The position numbers and the translations under genes are program-made. Of a stretch of 64,000 bases of DNA, positions 26,921-37,496 are shown one piece after another (positions within the stretch are counted from its first letter, which is position 1; every line of letters begins with the position of its first letter). Source of the stretch: Fratercula arctica (Eukaryota; Chordata; Aves; Charadriiformes; Alcidae); contig CANTUZ010000002.1 of assembly GCA_947846985.1 (NCBI GenBank), positions 155,491,889 through 155,555,888 of the forward strand. The letters are read 5' to 3'. The notes beneath the pieces were generated by a model. It made no database searches. It had not been told where the DNA came from and saw only the letters and a list, made by a program, of their open reading frames with translations.

Positions 26921-27608
26921 AGTGATGAAAATCTCAGTTGCTACCTCCCTATACATTTAAGTCCCTAGATCACATTGAAAAATGGGCTCTAGGCCAGATG
27001 ACTGTCATGGGAATAGCTGCTATGATCACCTATCTTTCCATGTTTTGTAAACCACAGGGTTCATATAAAGTCTGTGAGAATATTTTTGTGTGTGTATTTA
27101 TGAGATGGTTTTTTAATCCTTTCCTTATTTGTAGGATGCTCTAGCATTTTGGTTTTTTGTCTGATTCCTTGAACTGCCATTTTATGGTAAAGGCCACTAA
27201 GCTCTGACTAAGCATCTTGCAAGTTCTCTGCAAATCTGCAACTGCTGAGTCCATACTGATGTTAGCCAGATGACAACAGTTTGATTTCCAGATTACAGTT
27301 TAAGTTTTAAATGATAGTAATTAGAAAAAATGTCTCTTAATTAATGGTGTGTGTATTTTCCATTTTTAAATTGTACCTATAAATTCTCTTTAGATATACA
27401 CAAGCTTTAGGAACATAGTAAATATTATTTTGACTTGCAAATGTAATTACTGAACCTGAAAGCAAGTAACAAAAAAAAAAGAATAAAACATGAAATTCCA
27501 CAGCATTGCCTTTGATGAGTATTTGTATCTACCTAATACAAAAATATGTAAAACTATGAAGTGGTTTGAACCTTTAGAAATGCAAATATGGGATATTATT
27601 CAATTTTA

Positions 27609-27823
27609 TTAAATATATTGGTTGGTTTTGGATTTTAAAAGATCAACTATGTCAAGTTTATTTACAGTAGTCTTGTGTTGCAGAAGAAAACGAGAAGTGA
27701 TCTCAAATACTCTTCCTTCTTCCTTTGATAAATAACACTGGGATAGACCATTTGTAAATGCAATGAGGAAGTTTGCATGTTCTGGTGTCATGGAAAGAAC
27801 CCGGACAGTAAAAGCTTTGTTAG
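27609..27823 (-). other. Coding-like pocket with terminal-exon features, unidentified
   Basis: On the minus strand a long pyrimidine tract ends in AAGCAG (AG at 27825-27824). It is followed by an open frame without stops to a TAA at 27611-27609 that overlaps an AATAAA polyadenylation hexamer (27605-27610). The frame reads NKAFTVRVLSMTPEHANFLI and onward, with a balanced composition; I do not recognise a family. The open frame extends slightly upstream of the acceptor, to about 27875, where a TGA closes it. It could be a cryptic terminal exon, a remnant of a retrocopy, or chance. No downstream GU-rich element is obvious. Confidence 0.25.
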
Positions 27824-28317
27824 CTGCTTGAAGAGGAAGGAACAGATACCTTAACAATCCTTGTACTAAGTTTCAAGGCCTCAGGATATCAAACGACTTA
27901 AACTTATACCCATCTTTATGCCTATGACTGCTTTTCTTGATTTTAAAATAATTGACATAATGTTAAGATGCATTCTTTTACACTTCTTTTCCAAAGTCAC
28001 ATTATCTCTAAGAGCCGTCTCTTTAAAGCTTTTAAATTTTATTGTGTTGATTGTTGATGGGATTTGGAGTAACTGAATGCTTACGTTAGATATTCTGCTA
28101 TGGAGGAATAGCAAAGAGTGGCTGTCATTTAAAAAACGTGCATAACACTTTTGGAAAAATAATAATATATTGGAAAAATAATTTCTAAGCATGAAGAGCT
28201 ATTAATATTATAAGAAGATTACTGGAGGCCCTATCATCCTGTATCATCATACAGAAAATGGGAAGACTTCATATCTCCATCACTTTCATATGTGATGGAG
28301 AATCATAGGATCAAATG

Positions 28318-28345
28318 ATAAAATCATAGAATCATAGGATAAAAG
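28318..28345 (-). repeat. Short CR1-tail-like stub
   Basis: AAATCATAGAATCATAGGAT resembles the reverse complement of the CR1 terminal 8-mers, but the adjoining sequence is not recognisable CR1. It may be a very short insertion or coincidence. Confidence 0.3.
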
Positions 28346-29041
28346 AATGTGTAAATCTAAATCTTGTGCAGTTATTTCAGTAACTGCCATAGGATTCAAG
28401 TAATTTCTTTACCTAAGATCCTTATGCCAGAGTTATAAAATACATGGTACACAGTATAATATCATGTAGTTCTTCTGCGCTGATTGATTTTCCTGGTTAT
28501 TAGTATTTCTTATTTGCATTGTGATGATAATTCTGGATTGATGGATGAGGCTCCTGGTGTGGTAGGAGTAAAACAAGTGGCACAGAATAGATAGCTCCAT
28601 CCCTGAGTAACTCCCAGGTAAACAAAGCAGCAGAGTTTGAACAAACGAGAAATATAAAGTGCCTGGAGATCAGATCCCTCCAAAGAAACAAACAGATTTT
28701 CCTAATCGGGATTCTGCCACTGTTGAATGATTCCACTGGTTTCAGTAAAGAGGGATTTCTGTATTTTATTTTTAAGGTAAAAATAAGGAAAATAAAGATA
28801 TGGAAAAATCCAAAACTGTAAAGTAATGATTAAATCAAAATTGAAAAAGAAAATTGAGTAGGTAAAATAATTAAATCATTAAACTCATTCAAATAGTATT
28901 TCATTTATACCTGGGACTACTTTTCTCTAGATTAAAACTAAGAGCATCACATAAAATTATAACACCAACACCAGACTATTTGGGAGAAGTACAATTATTT
29001 GTTGGGATTGTGGAAAAAAAATGGTTTGGGTTAGTTTTGCC

Positions 29042-29064
29042 TTTTTTTTTTTTTTTTTTTTTTT
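29042..29064 (+). repeat. T homopolymer (23)
   Basis: A 23-T run in intron 1. Confidence 0.95.
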
Positions 29065-30660
29065 ACACTGATATGTTTCATCTGTTTCTCAGACTGCAGC
29101 AATGGTTAATTAATGAACCCAGCAGCCTTCCTCTCTCCTCTAGGGCTAACTGCGTGAAACCTTGCAGCAGAAAAAGCTGGCAAATCAAATAGCAGCACTT
29201 CTTAAAATAGTCGCTAATAAACAAAACTCGCATGATGAAATATTAGTCTGTCAGCCAATGGCTGCCTGGCTTTGCAGTTCGCCCTGTGTACGTTGCCTGA
29301 TATTTTTTGTTCTAGATTAGGCAGCACCACATCGGTATCTCTGTCTGCAGACCTGGGTGTTTGGGGAGATAAGAGTGACAGAACTCACTCCAAGAGATTC
29401 CTGGAGGAGCTGGATGTCCACATTTGTGTTCTCTTTCAGAAGAAATGCAGATTCAGAGGAATTCAGGATTCAGAGGATTTCCCTAAAGAGGGTCCTGAGA
29501 AGTGTTCTTCTTGGCTCACCTAAAAATCCTAATGTCTGTGGGAGTATATCACACTTTGTTGGCTTTAAATCAGGTCCCTAAATCAGGCTGTTGGGAGTCT
29601 CTGGGTCAGTCAGGTTCTAATAAGATCCCTTAGTAAGATCCTTAGTTCCAAGAAATGCTAAGTACTCGGTACTTTTTGTACTTGGTCCCTTTTAACCAGC
29701 CAGGTCTCTTTTATCCCTGGTCTGAATGAGTGAGGTTGGTACCAAAATGCTCAAGATTCACTGCAGCACTAACTCGGCGATTTGCATTCATCTCCCTCCT
29801 TGGGCCAGATTGCAACTCTACAGTCCCTCCTGCGCTGGGGCTGGGTACCAGCTGCACTGCACCAAAAACAGAGCAAGTGCAACAGAGTTGGTCTCTGAAG
29901 GAAGGGCTAGATGGGAAAAAAAAAAAAAAAAAAAGAAAGAGTGGTTCAGAAGCCACAAAACAAGGTCCTTGCACACCTCAATTTGCAGACATGTGACTAC
30001 TAGAGCTTAAGCCAGCAACCTATGCTGAATGCCGCCACGCTCTTACGGATCCTTATACGACATGCAAAAAGAATCTGATGTCCCCGATTGAATATAAAGT
30101 AGCCAGCGTGATGAATGGGAGGAGAGCTAGCTAGAAGGGAACTATGAAAGGCAGTGAGCATGTCTGAAACTGCTTTTTTCCCCAGGATTTGAAGATTCAT
30201 TGTGAAGTTTTTCCCTTATCTTTGGGCTGCTCAGACCCCCTACCACCCCTGAGGGCACTGCCTATATCTTTTTGTTCAAACTTTGAACAGGGACTACCAT
30301 TGTCTTTTGAAATAGCTATATATCTTCTGGATAGCATCTCAATGGCTGGAGGCTCACCCCTAATTCAGTATCTCCTGCCTCCCTAGGAAATGTCCTCCAT
30401 GTAGGCTGTATTTGGTTTTGAGGAGATAGAGGGGCAGCAGATAAGGAGGGAGAAAATTCTCTGTAAAAGCTGTACCACCCTGAAAAAAGAGATTCAAGAT
30501 TCATCGGGTCAGAGAGAGGGGGACCAGATCATACAGTCTGCTGGCTGGGACATGTGCTTGAGGGAATGATTTAATAACATTATATAAAACACTAAAATGT
30601 TCAGCAAGGACACCGACAGAGATGAATTCCTTAATCAGTTGGTTACAGAGTCAGGATTAT

Positions 30661-30681
30661 TCTTTCTTTCTTTCTTTTTTT
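30661..30681 (+). repeat. (TTTC)n / T-rich tract
   Basis: Several TTCT units passing into a T run. Confidence 0.85.
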
Positions 30682-33600
30682 GGCATGATGGATCTTAACC
30701 TTTTATCTTCCCAGAGGTACATCTGTGCTAGGAATGGGTGAAGGTTTAATTTGGAAACTCTCTGGTGGGGCAAAAGAGGTGGATTTCAAACCCCTCTGGG
30801 GGAAAAGGGATTTAAACCTTGGTCTGCCACATCCCAGATGTGCCACATCTGCCACATCTTCATCACTGCATTTGTTACACAGAGGAAGAGCGCAATCCCC
30901 TTCTCGTCTGGCTTTGGCATCAGGCAGGCACTGTGTGTGTAGTATAATCGCAAAATGTGTTCCCACTAGAACAGTGTTTGGATTCTGGCTGGGCTGCATG
31001 GTAACTTAACATTGAGTCATTGAGGCACTTCACGGGGTGCTCAGAAATACAAGTGCAGTTAAGTGCAAGAAGACTGCACTTAAAGAACTGTGATGTTAAC
31101 AAGGTGCCTGCAAGGATGGGGTGGTAGGAAGGAGACGAATAATGGTTTTCAGGTTTGGAGTTTCCATCGGCCTAAGCATCATTTTAAAAGCTTAATTCTT
31201 TTCTGTATACTAAATTTCACCTTTGACATGAAACACACTAATTTTTCTTGTGCTTAGCCAGATATTCCACAAATAAGGAAAACAGAGGGATGAGTCTTTC
31301 CACTCCCCACCTTCTCTCCTCTCTGGAAAGAGAAGAATCCAGGAAATAGTTCTAGTTTTGCCCCTGTTCAGATCGCATCATTGACAGGGTTGAGAAGTGC
31401 AGTAAGAGGATCGACTGGAGATGTTTATCCCCTTCAGTCTTCTGTGCAGGCTAATAAGGATCATTCCAGCATGAGCTGCTACTAACTGTCAGCTGTAAGT
31501 GCGCTGCTCTGGTGTGTGATTATTTTGCGTTAGACACTGCTATTTTAGAGCGTATGCTTCTTTCTAGGCCATGAGAAACAACAAGCAAGCAATAAACAAA
31601 ACCTTAAAAACAACCCAGAAGTGTCCTGACAGCAGAAAGTGTCACATCAAATCTAGCAAAGTAACTTTCACTGAGAACAAGTGCCCTAACTGTTGTAGGC
31701 TGAAACTCACTGATAGAAGCAGGTTTCATTCATGTTTCTGCCTGAGTTCCTCCATTTTGGAGGAACTCTCTGAAGGAAATTAATCATCAAATTGTAAATA
31801 TAATGAATGCGTTTGCCCTACTTAGCCCAACGATGATGCAGCTGCTTTAGAGAAAAGTGTATCCAATTCTAATCTAATTATGCTGTGACCCACTGATACT
31901 GGTCAGGTGATACTACAAGATATAAAAGGAAACTGGACCATAATCCAGTCTAAAGGCATACAATCAGGTTATAAGTCACCCACAACGGACTATGGCAAAA
32001 AAATGAATAATAAATAACGTTATGAAAGTAACCATAGGAGTAAAGATGGAGTGTTTTGATTCAGATTCTCAGATGGTAGCCAACTTTGAAATATCCTTAT
32101 ACCTTACAGATTTAACAGATACTCCACAAACATTTGGCAGAATTTTTGAAGAGATGAGTGTGTTTTGTACATACTCATGTACTGATATCTATGATCAGAT
32201 TTTGGAAAACATGTAGCTGAAATATGCACATAAAAGCTGTCCGTTGCCACTGTATAATTGTACAGATTTATCTCTATAGGACTCCTTGTAACTTCATGAA
32301 TCCTGCTTTTTCCTCTATTAATAGCCCTGAGAGAGGGCTTTGGGAAGAAAAACAAGCAAGCAAAAATCTCTCTATTAATTCACAGAACTGCCTAGACTTG
32401 GAAAGACAGATGCTAACAGAGGGAAAAGAAGGACTTCTCCTAGTCTTGGTATTACCCGCTGCAAGGTTATTTCTAAATGTATTTTTAAAGTTTGATTTAA
32501 TATGTGTAATTTAGGACTTGATCCTTCAAGGCATCCATTTTGCAGGTGACTTGCTCACAAGAGTAGGCTTACTGACTCCAGTGGAATTTGCTCACGTGAG
32601 TGAAGAGTGCACAGGCAAAGGATTAAAATCCAGAGTATGTCTGTAGCTTACATAATTCCAAGCCTGTCAAAATTCATATCTATATTATCATCTGCCTACG
32701 TTACATAACACTAAGGATCTCTGAGTTGTTTATTCTTCCCCATATGCCTGAAACACATATGTGGTCTAAAAAATTTTGGATTGTATACCACATTATCACC
32801 AAGGAAAAAGTAAGAATGGATGCAATACAAATTAAACTTTCATTTTGGATAATATCAAAGGCAAACACCACCCCAGCGCGGTATCTGACCAGGCACACAA
32901 ATCAACGTACTTTACTTGTTTACCAGTAATATCTTGTATTTCTCATTTGTTTCCTGACAGAATCTTTTGTTAACTCAGTAACAGCGTTGCCTTTACCTAA
33001 ATCATGGTATCAGGCCCTTTTTTCATAGCTCTTCCCTGGTTGAGGGGCAGCACATATTGCTCAATATTTCAGGATGAGGTCAGTTGCATTTAAGGGTGGT
33101 CACATCTTCCCAGGAGCACTGAGCACTTGGCAGAATTGAAACTAGTGAGTCTATGTTTGTTTTGTTGTGTTTGGTTTTTTTTTTTTAAGAAAACCAACAA
33201 ATCTCAAGGCAGTCTTTCCTCTTCGCCTTTACCTAGGATACTGGTTCAAATTAATTTTGAGATGCAAGGAAAGAAAAAGCAGATGACTTCTTCAGTCATC
33301 TGCAGGATGCATCATTACTGCAAGAAAAAAAGGGGAAGAGTGGCCATTGTTTTTATTCATGATAATGCATACTTTGTTAACTTCAACAAATAGCTGAATC
33401 AGGCAGTAGTACTGCATGCTTGTGTTCAGCATTACTAATTATTTGAACTGCATGTGAACATATTTATCAATGAAAACTAAGATTAATTAAGAGATTAAAG
33501 GAAAAGAGGTCACAGCATTTGATTTTCCTCTTGTATAAATGGTTGCAACTTTATGAGTTTAGATAGACTTATAACTGATTTACACCCATGTGACTGAGAA

Positions 33601-33778
33601 AAGGATCAGAACCATTGTGTCCATGGATACTATTGAGTACAGTAATAAATTGACTCCAGGGTAGACAATTCTTTCTGTTTAGAATTGAATTCAGTATTTC
33701 CTCTAGATGAAATCCTGGCCTCATAAAAATCAGTGGAAAACCCCTTATCTGTACCATGATCAGAGTTTTGCCCTCTGC

Positions 33779-33800
33779 TTTATTTATTTATTTATTTATT
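33779..33800 (+). repeat. (TTTA)n microsatellite
   Basis: About five and a half TTTA units. Confidence 0.92.
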
Positions 33801-34189
33801 GTATCCTGTAACTCCTGATTTTGGTCCAGTGTGAGCAGCTGTCTGCCTCCTGAGGCACAGCAAGATGGTCACAGATACTGCTACATAATCAAATAGTTCA
33901 TTTAGTCTTGTAAGGCTTCTCTGAAGGGAAGATGCGGTATTTTACCTGGGAAAATAAGCTCTATGATAAAAGAGAGTGGTTTGCCTGCAAGATCAAGAAA
34001 TCTGCGTTGCCTGAAAGATTTCCTATATAACCTTAATGACACAGTCATTTAGATTCTCTGTGTTCACCTGTGAAGTAATAGTTACATACCCTTCATCAAG
34101 CCATAAAAGCCTTTATTCTGTAACACTTGAAAGCGCTCTGCAATCCTCTGGAAAAAGTACAAAAAACGGTGCAGCACTACAAAGTAACT

Positions 34190-34640
34190 AAGCAGCGCTG
34201 CGCCGCTCCCCGGGACCCCGGCCCGGCCCCCGCCAAAGCCCCTCGCCCGAGCGGTGGGGACACAGGGCAGGGAGGCGCGGAGGGTGCGCAGCGCCGTGCG
34301 CGGGTGCGCAGGCGGCGGGGGCCGCGGGAGACGGCGGGCAGGCTCCCGCCGGGGCCGCTGGAGGGAGCCCCCGGGCCGCTCAGCAGCCGCGCAGCAGCCG
34401 CGCAAGCAGCCGCGGCGGCTTCAGCACCGCGCCAACTGGACAGCGCCCCGGCCGCCGCGCTCCGCGCCTCGCGCATCCCCTCGCGGTGGTTCCGCGGCGG
34501 CCGTTCCAGGGCGGGGGAGAAGCGGGTCCCCGTCCCCCTCCGAGCTCGCCCTTCCATCGGGATGGGAAGAAAACCCCGGGATGGGGAAGGACCCCATAGC
34601 GGGTTAGAGGCAAAGGGCCGAAGAGGCGCCTAATTAGGCG
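34190..34640. promoter_or_regulatory. Isolated intragenic CpG island in ADCY8 intron 1
   Basis: About 450 bp of very GC-rich, CpG-dense sequence with sharp edges in an AT-rich intron, some 2.7 kb inside the intron from exon 1. Its right edge carries the palindrome CGCCTAATTAGGCG (34627-34640), followed by TTAATTG, both resembling homeodomain sites. Its left edge borders a minus-strand donor-like sequence, AAGG followed by GTATGT (exon end would be 34090). Candidate alternative promoter or enhancer; no encoded product is recognised. Confidence 0.7.
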
Positions 34641-34879
34641 ACGTTAATTGGGCTCTGGGAAGGCGTAAATCAACACCGACGTGTGGCAAGCTGTGCGGAT
34701 CCTGTTAAGGAGATTTATATATGTAGTTCATGAAGGCAATCATCTGGCTGGTAATCTCTCATTGTGCACTGCTCAAAGGCAAGTTCATTCACACAACTGG
34801 CAAGGTACCGGGGCTGCAAAATGAAGATATTAGTATCTCTCCTGAGACACGTCTTTGTTCGGAATGTCTGTGGGAAATG

Positions 34880-34898
34880 TGTGTGTGTGTGTGTGTAC
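34880..34898 (+). repeat. (GT)9 microsatellite
   Basis: A short perfect TG tract about 240 bp beyond the intronic CpG island. Confidence 0.9.
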
Positions 34899-35513
34899 TG
34901 GCTAAACAGCCGTGACACCTGTGCATAATGAGAGAGCAGCGCATTACTCATAGCTCCAGGATAGGACATGGAAGTAAATTAAGAAATCAGCATAACTCAC
35001 ACAGCTTTTTGACCCAGCAGTGCATGGGAGAGGGACGCGGCGCGTGGCTGCAGTTCATTCATCAGCACGTTACCAAGAGCTGGGGAACAACTCTGCACAG
35101 TCTGGTTGTCACACAGCCATAGGGCTCAGCCAGGCGCAACACACTGGGACAGCTTTTCCCAAAACAAGGTGAGCCTGGCCGCTGGGAAGTGAGGTCAAGA
35201 CAGTCCACACCTAACAAGTGCATGGAGGAAGGGGACAGACAGGGGTGTCAGAAGGGCTAGGGTCTGAGGGAGGTAGACATATCCCAAGGACCATCATCAT
35301 CAAAACTTCCCGGTGCAAGATCAGCCACTTCCCAGCTGTGCATCCCGGCATTCATCATGTAAACAACATGCCACCAACACCACATTCCTCTGCACCCTCT
35401 CTCCTTTTAGGGATTATCTGCAGTACCTCCACCCCCTTCTCCCTGACTCCCCAGAGCAAGCCAAATGGAGATGATAATCTGCTGTGAAATATTGGTAGCA
35501 CTGTGGCAGTCGA

Positions 35514-35536
35514 GGGGGGGGGGGGGGGGGGGGGGG
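35514..35536 (+). repeat. Run of 23 G, followed by further G tracts
   Basis: An uninterrupted 23-G run continues as GGGG, GG and GGGGG blocks to about 35555. It lies about 850 bp into ADCY8 intron 1, with G on the template strand. It has strong G-quadruplex potential and is a likely site of sequencing or assembly error. Confidence 0.95.
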
Positions 35537-36387
35537 AGGGGAGGAGGGGGAGGTGGGAGTGTTTTCTGGAGTTTGGTGCACTCTCACTTTCGTGTGGAAG
35601 AAGCCAGGTGAGTGTGAATTCGGGTTAGTCCTGGTTTTAACTCCTCAGACCCAGTTCTTCTCAGAGGTTTGCACTGCACCACTCCCCCGTGTAACCATTA
35701 CTCTGTCCTAGACATCACTTCTAAAGATGCAGCATGTTTGCCCCACGACCACCAGCAGAAAAGGCTTCTTGGTGCCCTCCAAAGACAGCCTAGGATCTCA
35801 CACCAAACCTCCAAGGGGAACTTTCCCCTGATTTCACTGGGGCATTGCTTTGCTCTCCCAGCAAAGGAGTGGCATGCTTTGCTCCTGTTTTCCCATAGCC
35901 CAGATCAAGCTGCACTGCACGTATGAAAGTACCAGCCCTCCCAGCAGATTCAGAGTTAAAAGGCATGAGAAAGTAAAACAACAGATGAGCAGTGGGAGAG
36001 CTTGGCCAAGACAGAGTCGTGTCATGCCACGGACCACTGCTGGAAGTAAGAGGGGGAATGATAAATGACCCATCCTCCCCACTTGCTCCAGGATCTCCCC
36101 TCCCCAAAGCTATTTCAAGGGACAACAGTGAAGTTAATGTACAATGAGAGAGGACAGAGCAGTCAGGAAGTGTCCCTATCCCCAGTTCGAGGTGAAACTT
36201 TGGGACAGGCACTGGAGGAGCAAGGAGGGGGAGAGGAGGTTGCATTTTGCCTATGGTCTCCCCTCCAGGTAACAAACCTCAGAGCACCTGACTAAAAGGG
36301 AGAGGATCTCTTGGGACACCCCACACCTCCTCTCACCCAGTGTGATGGGGCAAGAGGAAGGTTCCCACCCTTTCTTCACCACGGTAC

Positions 36388-37323
36388 CTGGTTGAGGGAA
36401 GTCACGGCCAACCTGGGGATAACCAGCTGCATGACGAGCTGCAGGACAGAGGTGACCAGCCCAGCCAGGATGGCCCAGGTGAGTGGCAGCGGAAGCATGC
36501 TGTAGGTTGCAAAAAGCGTGAAGAGCACATAGCCAATGCCGTCCCCAAGGAGGCCACAGCCCAGGCCAGCCGCCAGGATCTGTGTGGCCATGGCCACCCA
36601 AGTGACCACACCGCTGTACTGCAGGTAGGTGTACGAGGTCGTGTCCTTCCTGACCACCACTAAGGCACAGATCACCACCTCGATGCCAGTGAAGAAGCCC
36701 AAGAGGATGCCCTTAATGGGGTCCATGGGAGCAGAGGCCAGGGTCAGGTGGAGGAACAGCAAGGTCAGCTTGGTCAGCACGTCCAGGATGTTCATGACCA
36801 CCTCGGATTTGCGCCGCTGGCCCAAGAAATAGCGCTGGTAAAGGCGCTCCAAGTCCCGAGACTTGAAGGAGTTGCGGAGAGTGGGGAAGATCACCCCACG
36901 ATAGGTATAGCCCCAGTTGAGGAAGAAGTCGGAGTTGCTGGGGGCACAGTCCAGGGGCAGAAAGCCCAGGTCCCCGCTGCTGCTCGTGCGCTCTGGGAAG
37001 ACTTTGGTGCCTCCGTTGTTGTGGCGCTCGCTGCCCAAACTCCGGCCGGCCGACTGTCGCCGGAGGTGGTGGTGGTGGTGGTGGTGCGGCGGGTGGGGGT
37101 GGTGGTTGGGGCAGCAGGTCTCCTCGGAGCTGAAGCCCTTGCCCCCACCGCTGCTGCTGCCGCCGCTGCTGCTGCTGTGCTCCTGGATGAAGCGCTGCTC
37201 GGTGATGTGGCGCACGGCCGTCTGCCACAGCAGGCGCTGGGGTCTGCCGCTGCCGGGGGGGGTCCTGTTGATGGTGTAAAGTTCATCGCTGTCGCTCAGG
37301 CACCGCACCTCCGAGAGCTCCAT
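36388..37323 (-). CDS. ADCY8: ADCY8 exon 1, coding part (adenylate cyclase type 8, residues 1-312)
   Basis: Encodes the N-terminal part of the Ca2+/calmodulin-stimulated adenylate cyclase 8, a plasma-membrane enzyme that makes cAMP from ATP. The 312 codons match the mammalian protein closely at the start ([10 protein letters not shown]), in the segment [15 protein letters not shown] (31-45, the known N-terminal calmodulin-binding region), at KVFPER, and almost continuously from about residue 119. Visible parts in order: a Ser/Gly-rich tract (50-61), a His-rich tract (74-86, seven consecutive His), a conserved juxtamembrane stretch (126-175), then five hydrophobic helices at roughly 179-197, 204-224, 238-258, 264-280 and 283-303. 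The ATG at 37323-37321 is chosen by homology and has a good Kozak context (GCC before, G after). The exon ends in AACCAG followed by GTACCG (donor at 36387-36386), phase 0. The frame stays open upstream to a GTG, but homology begins at the ATG. The His run is longer than in mammalian ADCY8 as I recall it. Confidence 0.97.
37066..37086 (-). repeat. (CAC)7 triplet run encoding seven consecutive histidines in ADCY8
   Basis: Seven identical CAC codons, residues 80-86, inside a wider His/Pro-rich stretch at 74-86. Identical codons indicate a triplet repeat able to change length by slippage. It lies in the cytosolic N-terminus between the calmodulin-binding segment and the conserved KVFPER stretch. 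Confidence 0.95.
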
Positions 37324-37470
37324 GGCGGTGACTGGCGGGGGGCAGAGCACTGGAGGGGGGAGGGGGGGAACGGACGACGGGACGACCGTCTTTGGGGAGG
37401 GGAGCGGGGGGAGGGATGGAGCCGCGGGAGAGGAGGGAGGGGATGGAGAAGGGCGGGTGGCGGCGGCGGG
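37324..37470 (-). other. ADCY8: ADCY8 5' UTR (3' portion; full extent uncertain)
   Basis: GC-rich sequence directly upstream of the start codon. No ATG occurs on the minus strand between the TATA-like element and the start codon, so a transcript from that element would carry no upstream AUG. If the TATA-like element is used, the UTR would be about 140-150 nt. If transcription starts elsewhere in the CpG island, it would be longer. Confidence 0.5.
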
Positions 37471-37489
37471 GTGGCGGTGGGGGGATCAC

Positions 37490-37496
37490 ATTTATA
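37490..37496 (-). promoter_or_regulatory. Candidate TATA box of ADCY8
   Basis: Minus-strand TATAAAT set in very GC-rich sequence, about 170 bp upstream of the start codon. It predicts initiation near 37462-37470. A GC box (GGGCGGG on the plus strand, 37451-37457) lies just beyond. This is a motif call only; an alternative start within the island is equally possible. Confidence 0.45.

Larger units (their letters stand above)
9767..36387 (-). other. ADCY8: ADCY8 intron 1 (26.6 kb)
   Basis: Bounded by the exon 1 donor (GTACCG) and the exon 2 acceptor (TTGCAG). It is mostly AT-rich, unique-looking sequence without recognisable genes. Exceptions are listed separately: CR1 copies at 24.6-26.75 kb, a diverged direct repeat at 12.36/12.98 kb, an ATATC pentanucleotide array at 16.77 kb, a coding-like pocket at 27.6-27.9 kb, an isolated CpG island at 34.2-34.64 kb and a poly-G run at 35.5 kb. 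The long stretches 13.1-16.7, 16.9-24.6, 28.4-34.0 and 34.7-36.3 kb otherwise show only short chance frames and homopolymers. Confidence 0.93.

Noticed and set aside
27881..28192. 103-codon minus-strand frame upstream of the coding-like pocket
   Set aside because: Considered as an earlier part of the same broken gene, but it is in another frame, Ile/Leu/Lys/Ser-rich as expected for AT-rich DNA, and no family is recognised.
31023..31108. MicroRNA gene at the intronic hairpin
   Set aside because: The main stem is only 9-12 bp with bulges, too short for a typical precursor. Kept only as a low-interest structure.
34127..34633. 168-codon plus-strand frame across the intronic CpG island
   Set aside because: Arg/Ala/Pro-rich composition from GC-rich DNA, and no recognisable domain. 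Three other frames are open over the same stretch.
35790..36275. 161-codon minus-strand frame beyond the exon 1 donor
   Set aside because: It lies in intron 1 past a clear donor, in a different frame context, and matches nothing. Likely chance.
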